In this document: in pieces, positions 36,209 through 52,445 of the stretch | Numbering within the stretch: position 1 is the first letter of the stretch | Layout: every line of letters starts with the position of its first letter | Origin: Acanthosoma haemorrhoidale | Lineage: Eukaryota > Arthropoda > Insecta > Hemiptera > Acanthosomatidae | Direction of reading: 5' to 3' | Length of the DNA: 64,000 bases | Assembly: GCA_930367205.1 (NCBI GenBank) | Contig: OV884011.1 | Span: 166,543,226-166,607,225 of the forward strand | Notes under the pieces: generated by a model | Database searches by the model: none | Told to the model about the DNA's origin: nothing | The model's input: only the letters and a program-made list of their open reading frames with translations | Program-made: the position numbers and the translations under genes

Positions 36209-36376
36209 TGTAAAAAATAATATTGATGTGGCATTGGCCTCTACTTTGTACTTACATCAAGATCATTATATACATATGTAACATATGGCCTCATTGTAAC
36301 TAAAACAACTATGGTGGAATACACGAGTTAACCTAGCGTCTGTGTTTTATCTATGTAATCCTAATATATTTCTACA
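36209..36376 (+). repeat. Copia 3' LTR (168 bp)
   Basis: Same sequence as the 5' LTR, from TGTAAAAAATAAT to TTTCTACA. Confidence 0.95.
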
Positions 36377-36377
36377 T

Positions 36378-37106
36378 GGCATGTCACGATGTTATGTGCT
36401 GAAAATTTTCCATATAATTACATTTTCTGTTTTGTTTATCTATCAAGTACTAATGTTTTTGTTTCTGTTTTTCCCTTTCCCCATAACCCCTTTTATTTAT
36501 CATTTTTTACAACATGTCAACAAAATTCAGTGAACAAATAATTACAAATTTCTCCTCTTGCTGCATACGCAGATGCATTCGAACGAGGGTAGAATTACAA
36601 TAACAATATTCTATTTGAAGTTAAAATTACAATGCAATGTGTACAGGACTAGGTGATGGGGCTCACCTTCAGATTACAATTGCTTTTCCTCATTTCAAAT
36701 GATTCTATTTATGAACCAAGTCCAGTTAAATTTAATAGTAACTTAACTTATATTAAGAGCATATGTTTTGAGTAGGTCTTTGTCAATTAAAGTAGATTAG
36801 TGAAATAGTTATTGTGTTATATATCACTGATTCGTCTGTCATTTGCGGTCTAGTGCCGGGACAGGTGATGAACAAGTTAGAGCTCTCAGCAAGTTCGAGA
36901 GGATCCGCAATTTAATCTTCGATGATCAAACTTAAAAAAATTGTAGAAAGGTTAGGAAGCCACTTCTAAATTCAAAGGTAAATTAAAGATAATTCATTAA
37001 AATTTGAGTTCATAGTTCAAAACATCGGTCCCCCACGGCGTTGTGGGAGATGATTTCTCAGGGGAGGGGTCGTAATTTTGGAGTGGCGACAACACGACTA
37101 AAAATT
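36378..37106 (+). repeat. 729-bp direct repeat, right copy, flush with the Copia 3' LTR
   Basis: Identical by eye to 31175-31903 and separated from the LTR by a single T. After its end the two copies diverge at once: LTR on the left, AAAGTATAATAC on the right. Confidence 0.9.
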
Positions 37107-37680
37107 AAAGTATAATACAAAAAATGAATGTTAACAATAAGTATATCAGCTTAAATAAAATCTTTATTTTGAGTAGATTGCACTCTGACCTAACAGGGTA
37201 ATAAATAATTGTGTTAAATGAGTTCATTCATACCATATTGCGTTCAATCTCTCTTTCGGACAGTATTTACAATTCCCATTCAGACAATATAGACAAATAA
37301 ACATGTCTCACGGATCCCCCCAATTTCTTTGACCATGGTTAATTTTGACTAATAGTAGAAATTATTTTCAAGCAGCCTTCCTACCTAGGTCCTACTGCCT
37401 TTCTAACATTTTATTAATACGATTATGAATAAGTTTTTTTGAAAAACGAAATTTTTCATTAACAATTATTTGAAATGAGGTTGTTGTGGAGGCGATACCT
37501 GGACAGAGTATAAGAACGTGTGCGATGGTTCGAAAAATATTGAGAACCACTGATGCTAGACTACCAATGAGAATTTAAATGAAATGCATTAGAATCAACA
37601 AAAAATTATAATTAGTTACTTTAAAACATAAAAATCGCCACGGTCTGTACAGGAGAATGTTGCCGATCTGCCGTCCTCAG
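37107..37680. other. Intergenic DNA with a Jockey 3' UTR fragment
   Basis: About 37226-37285 (TTCATTCATACCATATT and then CAGTATTTACAA) resembles the 3' UTR of the antisense Jockey copy at 14160-14220, so it is probably a short LINE tail. I see nothing else. Confidence 0.45.
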
Positions 37681-37685
37681 ATAAG

Positions 37686-41472
<3,787 letters not shown>

Positions 41473-41474
<2 letters not shown>

Positions 41475-41478
41475 TAAA
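41473..41478 (+). terminator. Poly(A) signal overlapping the stop codon
   Basis: The stop codon and signal share bases (CCATAATAAAAC). If used, the 3' UTR would be only a few tens of bases long. Confidence 0.6.
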
Positions 41479-43083
41479 ACATTTTTCACAGCTTGGAAGT
41501 TTACTTGTTTTAGTTAACCATTAAAATCTACATGCAGGGTGCTGAAGAAAAATGTTACGGCACTTTATTAGCTGGTTAGACGCTGTATTTTATTTATTTA
41601 TTATTTTTCTAATGATTTAATGGTTGATAAATAATGGCCGAATCTACATTAACTTTAGAAGAAAGTTTGTACTAAAGTGCTTCTGGTTGAAGTGGAAAAA
41701 CGACCTTCAAATGTCTGGCCTTTTTCACATTTGGCCAAATCAAAATAAAAGTAACACTAAACTCAGTTCTCTTATCTGGATCATCTTCATTGAAATCGCA
41801 TACTAGTGTCTGTATGTAACTTTTCTACTTGAATCGTAACAAATTGCGTTGTACACTATCCTTTGAAATTGTTACTTCACGAGCAGCCTGGCATAAAGAT
41901 GTTAGGTGTTGCTACAAATACATTTCCAACAGTCTTTCTTCCGTATCTGTGCTAGTCTTCAGGATCGTTGTCTCTTAACAAATGAAGAGCATTCTTAACT
42001 TAAGCGTATTATGGTGCGTTTACAAGGTTGCATATTTGTTCTAGGTTACCTCTGAAATAATTAATCGTTGTTGAAAAAGCCTAAATTTGATGGTAGCTTA
42101 CTTATTTGTGAGCAGTCTAAAAAAAAAGAAATTAACGCCGAATTAAAATTGAGGAAATCATCGACAGAATTGCCAAATATTCTCTTTGTTTTAAAACAAC
42201 CATGAAATAACTATTAAAAAGTTGAAGCAAGGCTGAGGTTGGGGAGAGAAAATCACCCACTGATTACCTGCATCAGACAAAGGAAGTTCCCACAATGAGA
42301 TAAAAAGAAAGGAGATCGCACAGGTAGAAAACTTGAGGAAAACCTTGCCAATACATATAAAATAAAAGAGTTGTAAACGAAAATCTCAAATTGAGAGATT
42401 TCAAATTGAAATCGTTTCCCTCCATTGGGATGGAATCTCTATAATAACTGTTGAGTGTATACTTCTTATCAAAATTTACTAAAAATAGTTTCAATACATT
42501 TTGATATTAAATAAAAACAGCCTGAATAATTTATTTTACTATTTTGGACACATTTTGTCTATATTTATTCACTTGAGCGTATTGTTTGTTAACTAGATAA
42601 CCGTTATGTGCCTGATGGCGTTCCCAAGCGTCGCTTGAATTTTGTAAAGTATTTTAACCCTTGAGTAAGTATTTTAAGATGTAGTTTAAACTGTTCATTA
42701 TTCAAATCCAGTTATGTGATTAATCCCAGCTCGTTTTTCTGACATTCATCCCTCAACAGCTAAGTTCTCACTGAAAGATTGCATCCTTAACCTGTTAAGG
42801 AGTTTTGGCGTCTCTATTATCTATTATTGTGTTGAAATTTGGAGATGCTATTTTTGTCTTCTGCCATCTGCTGTATTAATTATAACCGCGCACATGTTTC
42901 CCCTAAAGTTTGCATGGGTCTATTACTTCTCTGTGTGTAGTCTGTAATTTTTTAGGTATATATTCCTTTATCTTCTGTTTTAAAGTAGGGATAATCTTAC
43001 TCTGGCCTGTTAGCATACACCGCGCTGATTACTAGAAATAATATATTTATATCTGCTTGTAACAGTCATATTTACTTTCAGGC
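41475..43083. other. Intergenic DNA between the membrane-protein and LBR-like genes
   Basis: Apart from the transposase relic listed next, I see AT-rich DNA and no supported exon. The 5' UTR exon and promoter of the LBR-like gene should lie here or further upstream, since its first coding exon opens right after an acceptor at 43081. Confidence 0.4.
41740..41935 (-). pseudogene. Tc1/mariner-superfamily transposase relic (HTH plus linker)
   Basis: The minus strand reads SLCQAAREVTISKDSVQRN, LLRFK, a stop, then SYIQTLVCDFNEDDPDKRT and EFS. This is the order seen in widely dispersed insect transposase genes in which a helix-turn-helix is followed by a Q-L-x-(8)-DDxxRR-x-F linker. The catalytic domain is not present. 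An element boundary was not found. Confidence 0.55.
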
Positions 43084-46000
43084 ATGGACAATTCGACCAG
43101 GACTTTACGCAAGACACCTGCGAGGTCTGCAAAATCTGCTGAACGCAGTTCATCGAGAGGAAGAACCACAGTAACCAAGGAGGCAGCAGTCAACAGAAAC
43201 TCTCCACCTAGGAGGAGGTCAAGATCTCGCTCCAGTGCCAGGAAAAGAGCTAATCAGGTCAAAGATGTAAGAGAAGTCAAGGAAAAAGAAGTGGTTGTGG
43301 AAAGGTTGCGAACTCGATCAAGCAGGACAGCAATAGAGGATGTGTCTCCTGTTACCAGTATAGTTTCGAGGCTAAAGGAAGGAATTGTCCGTAAGTAATG
43401 AATAGATATCTAGCATTCTTATGACCAAAGAATCAATAATGCATCTAAATGTTAGCCATTCTCAGTTAAAGAACTCGAAAGACAAATCATGTTTCATTCC
43501 TGTAAAAAAAAAAAAACACTTCTATCTGTTACATTAAATCTCATGTATCAATATCCTGAGGGCAGTTTATTTTAGGTAACATTCAGTTCAAGTTTTAGGT
43601 ATTTTCAAAAAGGTTTAAAAAAATCATCAAAATTATATCTTGTGGTTTTATATAAAAAATCGCTGGTGTCCCTATCCAGCCCTCGTGCTTGAGAAGGAAC
43701 ATGGATGGGTCACAGTGGTGTTGCCCAATCTATAAAAAAATTACTACTTGATTGGAAGACTACAGTTCACAACAAAATAATAAATGTTCAAATCTGACAG
43801 CATATATTTCTAATACAAAAAGCTAATCAAAATTTAGCCAAAGTTAAAAAAAATTCTAGTCTGTGAAGTTTGCTTCTTGCAAGCCCTTGTAGCTTTTTAG
43901 CATCAAAATATCTCCACTCATCTTGTATCCTATCATATTGCATTGTCATTTTTAGCAATTTTAACTTAGGTAAATTTATATATTTTATTAAATAGATTTG
44001 TTATATTGGCTGTGTCCATTTAAAACTTACTACCAACTCCTCGACTTAGCCCACAGTTATTGTTTCGGTTATTTATGGGCTTAAGGGCAAATGTGTTACT
44101 ACTTGAATGTAGACTTATGTATACTTATCCTGTTATTGAGCAAGGGAAACCCACTTAAATATTTCCTTATTTACCATTTGTTTTATAAAAGAATGTTAGT
44201 TTTATGATTTGAAGTGCTTTCATATTCTAATAAATTGTAACCTGTTATAAGATATTAATTGTGTAGCTAGCTATTGTTGAAATACCTCACCGAGATAAAT
44301 GAAAACTTAGTAATAGAAATTCCCTTGGAATAATCCAACACCAATTGTATTGATCTGAAAAATATTTTATTTACCTACTACTTTTTCCATAATTAATTTT
44401 CTCGTACATTATTGCATTCACCAAAATGTAGTCAGACCGTTCAAAGAAAAATAATAGGTTTGTCCCGACACAGTATAAACAACCATCTTCTAACTGGTGA
44501 GAGCATGCGCAATAAAGTTGTGCTGTTCGCAGAAACCAAAACTCAAACCGTCTTCTGCACAAACAAGTTCAAAACCTAGTTTGAAAATGTTAAAACGTAA
44601 CTGTCAAAACATCCTTGGATTGGTGTAAGGACTAAAAACAGAGACACGCGCAGTCATTCTTCCCTCTTTTCCCCCTTGCCATAAAAGGAAGGTTATAAAT
44701 ATCAATAGAATTAATTTAAGTTATGTAACTCTTCACTACTTCGATTACAAATTATTATTTGTAAAATGAATATATGTTAACTTAACTTTTATTTTGTATA
44801 GTGATAATTGTATTCACTTAAAAATTATTAATCATTGAAAATCTTTATTAGTTTATGTTAATTTTAATGTTTTTAATTATAAATACATTTTTCCTTAATT
44901 ACAAATATTAATGATTGTAATGGTCAGGTGCACTAAATTTTTTTTATGAAGAAAAATATTAATTTGACTGTATTTTACAATGTACAACCTACATATTTTA
45001 TATGTTCTTATTTAATATATAGTACCCAATTTTTTCCCCCTTCTCTTTTTGTGACACCATAGTTTAAAATATACTCTTTAAAATTTATTTGAGTATTGTT
45101 AGAATTTAAAATGAATTGCATTTTTATCATGATTTAATGTTTTTTAAATTTTGTCATTCTTTGCCTGTACAGAAGTGCGCAACTCGCTAAGCCCTGAGGT
45201 CGATGACTTGGTTCGAAGGAGTGTTTCTAAATTTGATGAGAAGACTTCAGTTGTGGTCAACAACATTGTAACCAGAAGGACTTCTTCACGCCTTAGCAGA
45301 ACGTCGTCCATATCAGCAGTGAACACTGGGTCAGCGGTTCCTTTTGAGACTTCCCTTGAGGTGGGAAATTTCTTTACTATTTACATTAATTTTTTTTCAT
45401 TGGAATTTCTTAAAATTTGTATGATAGGAAAATAAGGCTTTATTTCTACCCTTGGTAGTTCCTGTGCATAAAACTAGTACATTTCAAACAATTATATACT
45501 ATCACAATCTCTCAGCTAAAATTTTATTTTCTTATTCTTAAGGAGTTGAAAGACACTTTCAAAAAGTTCATAATGAATAATAGTTTATTTTATAATGTTA
45601 ATATCAGGGTGTTATTGGTTCTAGTATATAATTCTATCTATATCATATTTACATAATTGGCTATATGAATTTATCTATAATTTACATTATAGTTACCTAA
45701 TCAGCTACAAAAGATATATGGTAGACTGTAGATGAAATTTGTTTTTAAAATGGATTCAGATGTGTGAGATCCAGCATTCCTATTAAGTTTGTTTGTGCTC
45801 TGATATTTGTGAACATACGGAGCGAATTTCTTAACAAACCCATCTTTTAAAACTTCAATCCATGCGATTTTATTAAAGTAATTATCGCAGGGAAGAGATT
45901 TCCGTTTAGTATTAATATTATTATTATATATTATTATAGTATTAGTATTATAATATTAAAGAACATTTGTGGATACTTTGCTCTACCAATCACTGTTAAT

Positions 46001-48631
46001 TTTATTTTGTCTCCACCATGTTGCACATAAAAGGATTTTTCCACCCTGGATAATCGAGATTGTACTATACGTTAAAAAAAAGCATCAGGTAAGGATTTAT
46101 TATATTGTGTCAAAACCAGCAGTATTTTCATAAACCAGGACTTGTGTAAAAGAATAAAAGTAAATTATTATTTGCCAAAAAAAAAAATACATGAAATGTT
46201 TGTTCAGTAACGACAAAAGTAAATTTATTTATTTGAATTGTATGTTATACATTTGTTTGGTAGGAGGAATTAGTGAGAGAGAAGACACCCATTTTGACAA
46301 ACCACATAGGATCCACGAAGGAGGAAAAGCCTGTGACAGGGCGAGGGAATAAGAACATCTCAAACTACCTCAAGGTGTGCGGACTATTTGTGTTGGGTGC
46401 AGCCATCTGTGCTTTTGTCATTGCGGCCCACATCGTTTGCACTAAGGTATAGTTAACACATTGCTGGTTGGTTGTTGGTTCACGTTTGTCATTTGTGGCT
46501 GCCTCGTGCGTGCATGGTGCTCTCTCATATTTAACTAGAGCAATATGGGAGAGAGAGAGAGCTCACGCATTGAATTTCTACCTTAGTGCTGTTTTGTATG
46601 TACATTCTTAATATCAATCACCATAAAAATATATAAGATAGTTAGAAATCTCAAGTTAGAAACAATTTCTTTTCTAATTGTAGAACATTTCTGAAGAGTG
46701 CTATGTTTAGTCACCACGGCAAATACATTTTAATCCATAAATATAGAATTGACAAAATATATATTTATCAATTGATACATATAATATATGAATATTATAA
46801 TACACTGGTGGACAAAATTATTGCACCACCATGAAATTTATCAATTTAACTATCTTAAACATATTTAATTTAAATAAGGGTTTACTAAGTAAATAACACT
46901 GATTAAAGGAATGTTTACTACTGGAAACAGTTGAAAATCCTCTGTTTACTGTCTGTTATCTTACTAATCCTTTTATCCATAGCAACAGTGAATGAAAATC
47001 AGTGTCTCTCATTGTTATCAGTATCACTTTGACTCACGCAACCAGTGTAATTTGTTAACAATTTTAATAGCTCTAATCAAAAACTTGAATGAGCATGATT
47101 GTTGTAAGGGCTCTTACACACACAGTCTACGGCGTTATCAGGAGACTGGCTCACACTCCAGAAAGCCAAGTCTTGCATTAAGAAATAGAATAGTGACTGG
47201 AAATGAACTCTGGCATGATACTGATCAGGTAAGCACGCTGTTTCCATTTCCAGCTGAACGGTGAAGAACATCAACATACTGGAATTTGGAGGACTGGAAG
47301 CAAAACGTCTTTTTCTGACAAAGTGAAAATGGGTCGAACGTCATCATATAGTCGAGTTTTTGAATTGTATGAATTAGTGTTATTTTAACCACTGAGATCT
47401 TCATTTAAATTAAATTGGTTTAAGATAGTTGTATTAAACGTGACATGGTGATGCCACTGACAATTTTGTCCACCAGTTTATACAAATATACTGTACTATT
47501 TTTTAATTTATTAATAAAAAAATTTTTAATTATAATTTATTAAAACTCATTGGGGTCCTTGACAATCAAACATAAAATAAAATAAAAAATTAATGCATAT
47601 CTTGTTTTTGAGTTGTTTTTCACAAATTTTCCATCGAAAACTTGCCTTGCTCCTCTCAGTACTGCATTTTGTGTTCCCAACGCTCCAAATACAATGCTGC
47701 CTCAATGGTCTCCTGTAGACTCCGCAAATATGATGTATGAGGTCATACATAGAAATAAAGGTATGAGGGAATACAAAGTCTGAAGGCCCTCATGTAAAAT
47801 ATATATGACCATGTGCAAACTGGAACAAATCTTCATCAACATCACTCTTCTCATGTAACTCCAAACAACTCACAATATTTCCTTTTAAGCATCTATCAAC
47901 AACTGTTCTCTCCTAGTAGCTATAAACAACTGCCCCTCTCCAGTAACTTTCTCTCAGCTGTTCCAATTACTGACATACTTCCTCCTGTTACAATCACTTG
48001 TTTTAGATTTAAACTTTTTATAATTAATAATTATAAAATATAATTATTTAAAATCAAGTAATACTTAATTTTACATTATCTAATATTTTATATAATAAAA
48101 TAATCCTTTTCTCAAACCGCTTCTTAAAAATAACATTTCAATATATTGTTGTGATATTAGATATTGGAGTGTGTATATAAATATTTAATCCAACTTTGAA
48201 TCAAGAAGGCAAACAAACAATTGAGAGTGGAAGAAAAAACAAAAGACAGTCTACTGGCAGTTGTGATGATAGAAAAACGCACAGTATTACTCTCTAGTTT
48301 TTAGCCAGTGATAATAATATAGTTGTTGTTTGTGAGAATAAAAAACACACAGATATACTGGTGGTTGTGATGATAGATGAACACATAAAATTACTCTCTA
48401 GTTTTAGCAGTTATAATGAGTTGTTGTTGTGGTTCTGAGAAAACATACAGAGCGTTATATTCACTCTAGTTTGGAATCAGCCTGATATATGTAAAAAGAA
48501 GACCATTAAAGAAGAAAAAGAATCAAATTAATAGACAAGTAATTATAAAATTAATATAAGTATATTTTTTATGTTTGTAAAATTAAATTCATCTTTTTGC
48601 CAGAATTATTTTGTTGATAGAACCTAATAAT

Positions 48632-48694
<63 letters not shown>

Positions 48695-51600
48695 TATATA
48701 TATTCACCTACCTAATCCTGTGACCGCACATCTTATGCTATACTGAAACAAATAAGATAATGCATTGCGTGATCTTTTTTGAGATGTCACTTGTTGACTC
48801 CATTGGTTTGATTGGTTTATCAAATTCTAAGTGCACTGTATTGGTGTTAAAGTTACCATTAAAAATAAAATTGATTAATATTCATGTAACATGATTTTTG
48901 TCCCAATTAATTTTTTTCCAAAGGTAAATCTCATGTTGATATCAATTTAGATACAAAATCAAAAATGATAAATGTAAACATTGTTACTTAAAACTGAACA
49001 TTAATATACATATATGTATAATACACATTTATATAAGTTCTCTTACAATATATCAGTGTCTTCTAGGGAAATCTTGTTATGGACTAACCTCATAATCAGT
49101 TCTGACAAAGGTCTATATCTCCGTCTCGATCTGGATTTAAGGGCTAGCAGGATATAATCTAGAACCCATAAGCTAAATTAATCAAGGATCCAGAGCACTC
49201 TCTTGTGCGATAGCCTTCCCAATCCTTCCACCATTCATTGTGTTAGTTATACGATGACATTTCTTCATTTAATTTTTATCAATTATTATTTATGAAATGA
49301 AATATTGAAATAATAAAGTTATGTTGTACTTAGTATTGGATAATGTTATAAATATTGTCTAAGGACTTATATGATTGTTGTAGGATGACTGCCGACTACT
49401 GATATCAAGCCTGCCCAAAGCCCTCGACTACAGCCAGTACTTTGACCACTATGTTTGGCCAGCTTACTCTCTTTCTCTTATCTTGCTCTATGTCGGTTGT
49501 TACTTCTTCACTGCTAAGCAGCGGAGGCCAAACCACCTCTCTGTTATCGGTAAGAAAATATTGTAACTATACATTTTCAATAGCACCGCTAATGATTATT
49601 AATTAACTAATTAGTTAATGTTACATTACTTTCTTTATTCTTCTTTGATTAATTTATTTCCTGACACTATGTCACTCTTCATGAACAAACCATGTTGCTA
49701 TATTAACAAATGCTGATTAAATATGAATTGCAGGGATTGCGGCTGTTGTGTTGTTGGTCCCCTCTGTTTGGGCCTGCCACCATTATTACGAAGTACTGCG
49801 ACACCTCAGATTCCTACAGCTCATCAGCGCGACTGTCGCCCACACTTTGGTGCTAATTGCCTTGGCAGGCTCGTTTTCCTCTCTTGGCAGTAATGTCCAG
49901 CTCGAGTATATCATCCAGTTGTCTTCTTCGATAATCATGGTTGGTCTCATTTTCAATTACTGGCATTTTTAGTTTATTTCCAAACAACTTTACTTAAGCA
50001 TATGTACTAGTAAATAGTAATCTCCTATTTAATAAGTTTTGAGCTGCTTTTAAAACATTTGAATAAAGGTGCTGTCAATGATATATTGTTGTGCACACAC
50101 AAGGTGCCTGGCAATCAACCACGTGTGAGAACTCCATCTCAAAGCAAATAAAAAGTTATAAATAATTAAATTTCTCTTCAACAATGCCATGTTAGATCTA
50201 CCATGATTTGAGTAACTTGTTTGTCGTGTAAACTTTCTGTGTGCGCTTTGCTTCAGTGCGTAATTACAGGTATTCTTCGCTTCGGTACAATTGTTTTCAG
50301 TTACCACTAAAAAGATTATAGTTTGTTGTTGTTTTTTATTTTTATTTCTATTAAAGTGTTACATGATACTTTTGTAGCAAGTTGCCACTGTATTTACTGA
50401 AGTAGTTCACAAGAATGTTCACTCAGTTTTTTTCTATTATCATTATAATGTTGCTATGAATTTTTTCCTATATTGTGGCTTTGTTCCAGGTCCTATTGAA
50501 TGCCAGTGTAGCTGGGTCTGAGAGCATCCGCAGCTCAGCCAACCCTGCAGTTCTGGTGCTGACTGCGCTGCAGGCCTCTGTTGGACTTGACCACCTCGTG
50601 CTGCCTCCTCTACCCCTCGGGCTGGGGCCGGTCAGCCTCCTTTGGATCTCCCTTCGCCCTTATCTTCTGTTACTCCCACAAATATACATTTCGGCGAACA
50701 AGTGAGTCATCAATGCCTATTGTAAAGATTAAGCAAATTATAATAAATTAAACAATAATATAAATGCAGGGGGGGGGTTATTGGTCAGTTGACCGACTAG
50801 GCCGGTGCTCCTTTTTTTCCACCCTTATATTATAACCATTTCCGTGCTCCAATTCCTTTGATGGAATTAAGTTCCTCTAATAGAATCGTATCTTAGCCTA
50901 AAGTTTAAAACCTGAGTCCCTGTTGACCTTGGCCTGTCTACAGCTAATACTATTGGACCATTGTTCCTATGTTTTGGTCCATACCCACGTTTCCGTTGAA
51001 GAGGAAGATGGTCTTAAGACAGGCTTAGGACCAATGAACAGCAAGTCTGCTCATTGTTTAGCTAATTCATCTGTTTTCTGATAGCTGCCTATACCTGTAT
51101 GGCCAGGGACCTAGCATAGGCAGACCTCTTTTTGTCATGTTAGGTTGATCAGCAAACCTTTCTCTTATTAGGGGCAATTTCAGTTCACTTGAAAACTGTA
51201 TCATCATGTCAAATAACAAATTATAATAGATGAAATTGATGAAAAGAACAATTTTTTTCTTTTCCAGTATAGAAAATTTAGATTTTAGCGATTCCACTTC
51301 ATTTTAAAATATATTTTCATACTTTTCTTTCTGTAAAAGTTAAAAGGACATTCATAAAAATTCATCAAGAAAACCAGTTTATTTAATAATGATCCAAGTT
51401 GATATTATTTAATTATAATATGGTCCCTGCATATAAGTTACTATTTTAAATGTTTCATATTATATAAATAGTTCGTGAGTTTTATATAGCTAACAATAAT
51501 AAGTGCCTAATACAAATAATAATACGTAATTTCTGCAATGTTTAGTGGTGGGCTGGTTTGTTTCTTTGCGACTCCTATCCTCTAGTCTTAACCTGTGGCC

Positions 51601-52445
51601 TCTCATGGGCAATCAACCCCACAGCTGCTGACTAACTTAACTAACTGACTCTCTGTACTACTTGCAAGAGAAGAAAAAGACAAATACCTTTCATGCTTCC
51701 TTGCCCTCCTTTGTGTTGTTTATGACAAACTCCTGGAATACACCAGGGTTCAGCTACCTGCCAGTGTCTTGCCAATGTCCAAAACACTGCCTCTTGGCAA
51801 ACTATCTGAACAGAAAACTCAAAATTCTAATTCTAGCATATGATTTTAATTGTTAATAAAGAAATCATTTCAAGAAAAAGTATTTCACTTTAGTTCTCTT
51901 AAATAGATATTTTTCTCATGTGTTAATATATAAGTTATATTTTACAGTATTGCAGTTAGTACATACACCATCATTGGATTGACCATCCTCCATGTGGTTG
52001 GCTACATCTTTTATAGATATTGTTCAACGGTGAAGAACATCTTTCTTCGAGATCCTTACTCAAAACGTTTCTCAAGTGAGTATCCTCCATTATCAAATAT
52101 TTAAGATGATATAAATATAATGTATTATAATAATAACAAAATATAACATTAGCCTACGCTTAGTTTACATGTACAAAAATAGAAGCATTATCCGTTGCAG
52201 ATTCTACTCTCTGTGGTGACTATTGCGGAGGGGCTTGGGGAGTGGTGAGGCACCCGCAGCTGCTTGGGCTGGTGCTGTGCGAGCTAGCCTGGACCTCCTT
52301 CACAGTTCCGAGCCTCCTGTCAGCAGTCCTCGCACCCCTCAGCCTCCTGTCTGCGTCACTGTTGGCTAGATCTGCGGACCGTCGCCTGTCCAGGACGTAC
52401 AGGTCGGTTGTCACCTCTCCCCTTGTCCCCCTTGTGCCATTCTAA
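43084..52445 (+). CDS. Lamin B receptor / sterol C14-reductase (ERG24)-family protein, 8 coding exons
   Basis: The coding exons are 43084-43390, 45173-45360, 46264-46446, 49384-49549, 49734-49939, 50490-50701, 51948-52075 and 52201-52445. They are phase-consistent and encode 544 aa. The N-terminal 200 residues are basic and rich in Ser and Arg (RRRSRSRSSARKR near residue 40), like the nucleoplasmic RS segment of lamin B receptor. Several membrane spans follow, the first being VCGLFVLGAAICAFVIAAHI. The ERG24-family ending is clear: VGYIFYRYCSTVKNIFLRDP, then GAWGVVRHPQLLG, LAW, and a final YRSVVTSPLVPLVPF. The expected role is tethering chromatin and lamins at the inner nuclear membrane. Many residues conserved in active sterol reductases are not recognisable here, which suits an insect, as insects do not make sterols. 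The exon 2 and exon 5 donors are weak. I would assign the LBR name at family level only. Confidence 0.82.
46803..47478 (+). mobile_element. Tc1-like non-autonomous element in LBR-like intron 3
   Basis: Inverted ends (CACTGGTGGACAAAATTATT at left; AACTGGTGGACAAAATTGTC at right, read on the minus strand) are flanked by TA on both sides (46801-46802 and 47479-47480), as expected for Tc1/mariner insertion. Inside are remnants of a Tc1 transposase: SLRRYQETGSHSRKPS, LALRNRIVTGNELWHD and YWNLEDWKQNVF. At 676 bp it has lost most of the catalytic domain. Confidence 0.88.
48632..48703 (+). repeat. (TA)n microsatellite
   Basis: A TA run of about 70 bp with a few interruptions, in the same intron as the Tc1-like element. 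Confidence 0.95.

Larger units (their letters stand above)
31904..36376 (+). mobile_element. Copia-superfamily LTR retrotransposon, nearly intact
   Basis: A 4473-bp element consists of two 168-bp LTRs, a tRNA-fragment primer site, one long gag-pol frame with a single stop, and a polypurine tract. The LTRs are identical by eye, so the insertion is recent or homogenised. The expected 5-bp target duplication is not present: the left flank ends AAATT and the right flank begins TGGCA. Instead, a 729-bp repeat abuts both ends. Confidence 0.95.

Noticed and set aside
31175..37106. The 729-bp repeats considered as the true LTRs of a larger element
   Set aside because: The 168-bp repeats have TG...CA ends, and the primer site and polypurine tract are directly adjacent to them. 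The 729-bp copies lack these ends and lie outside.
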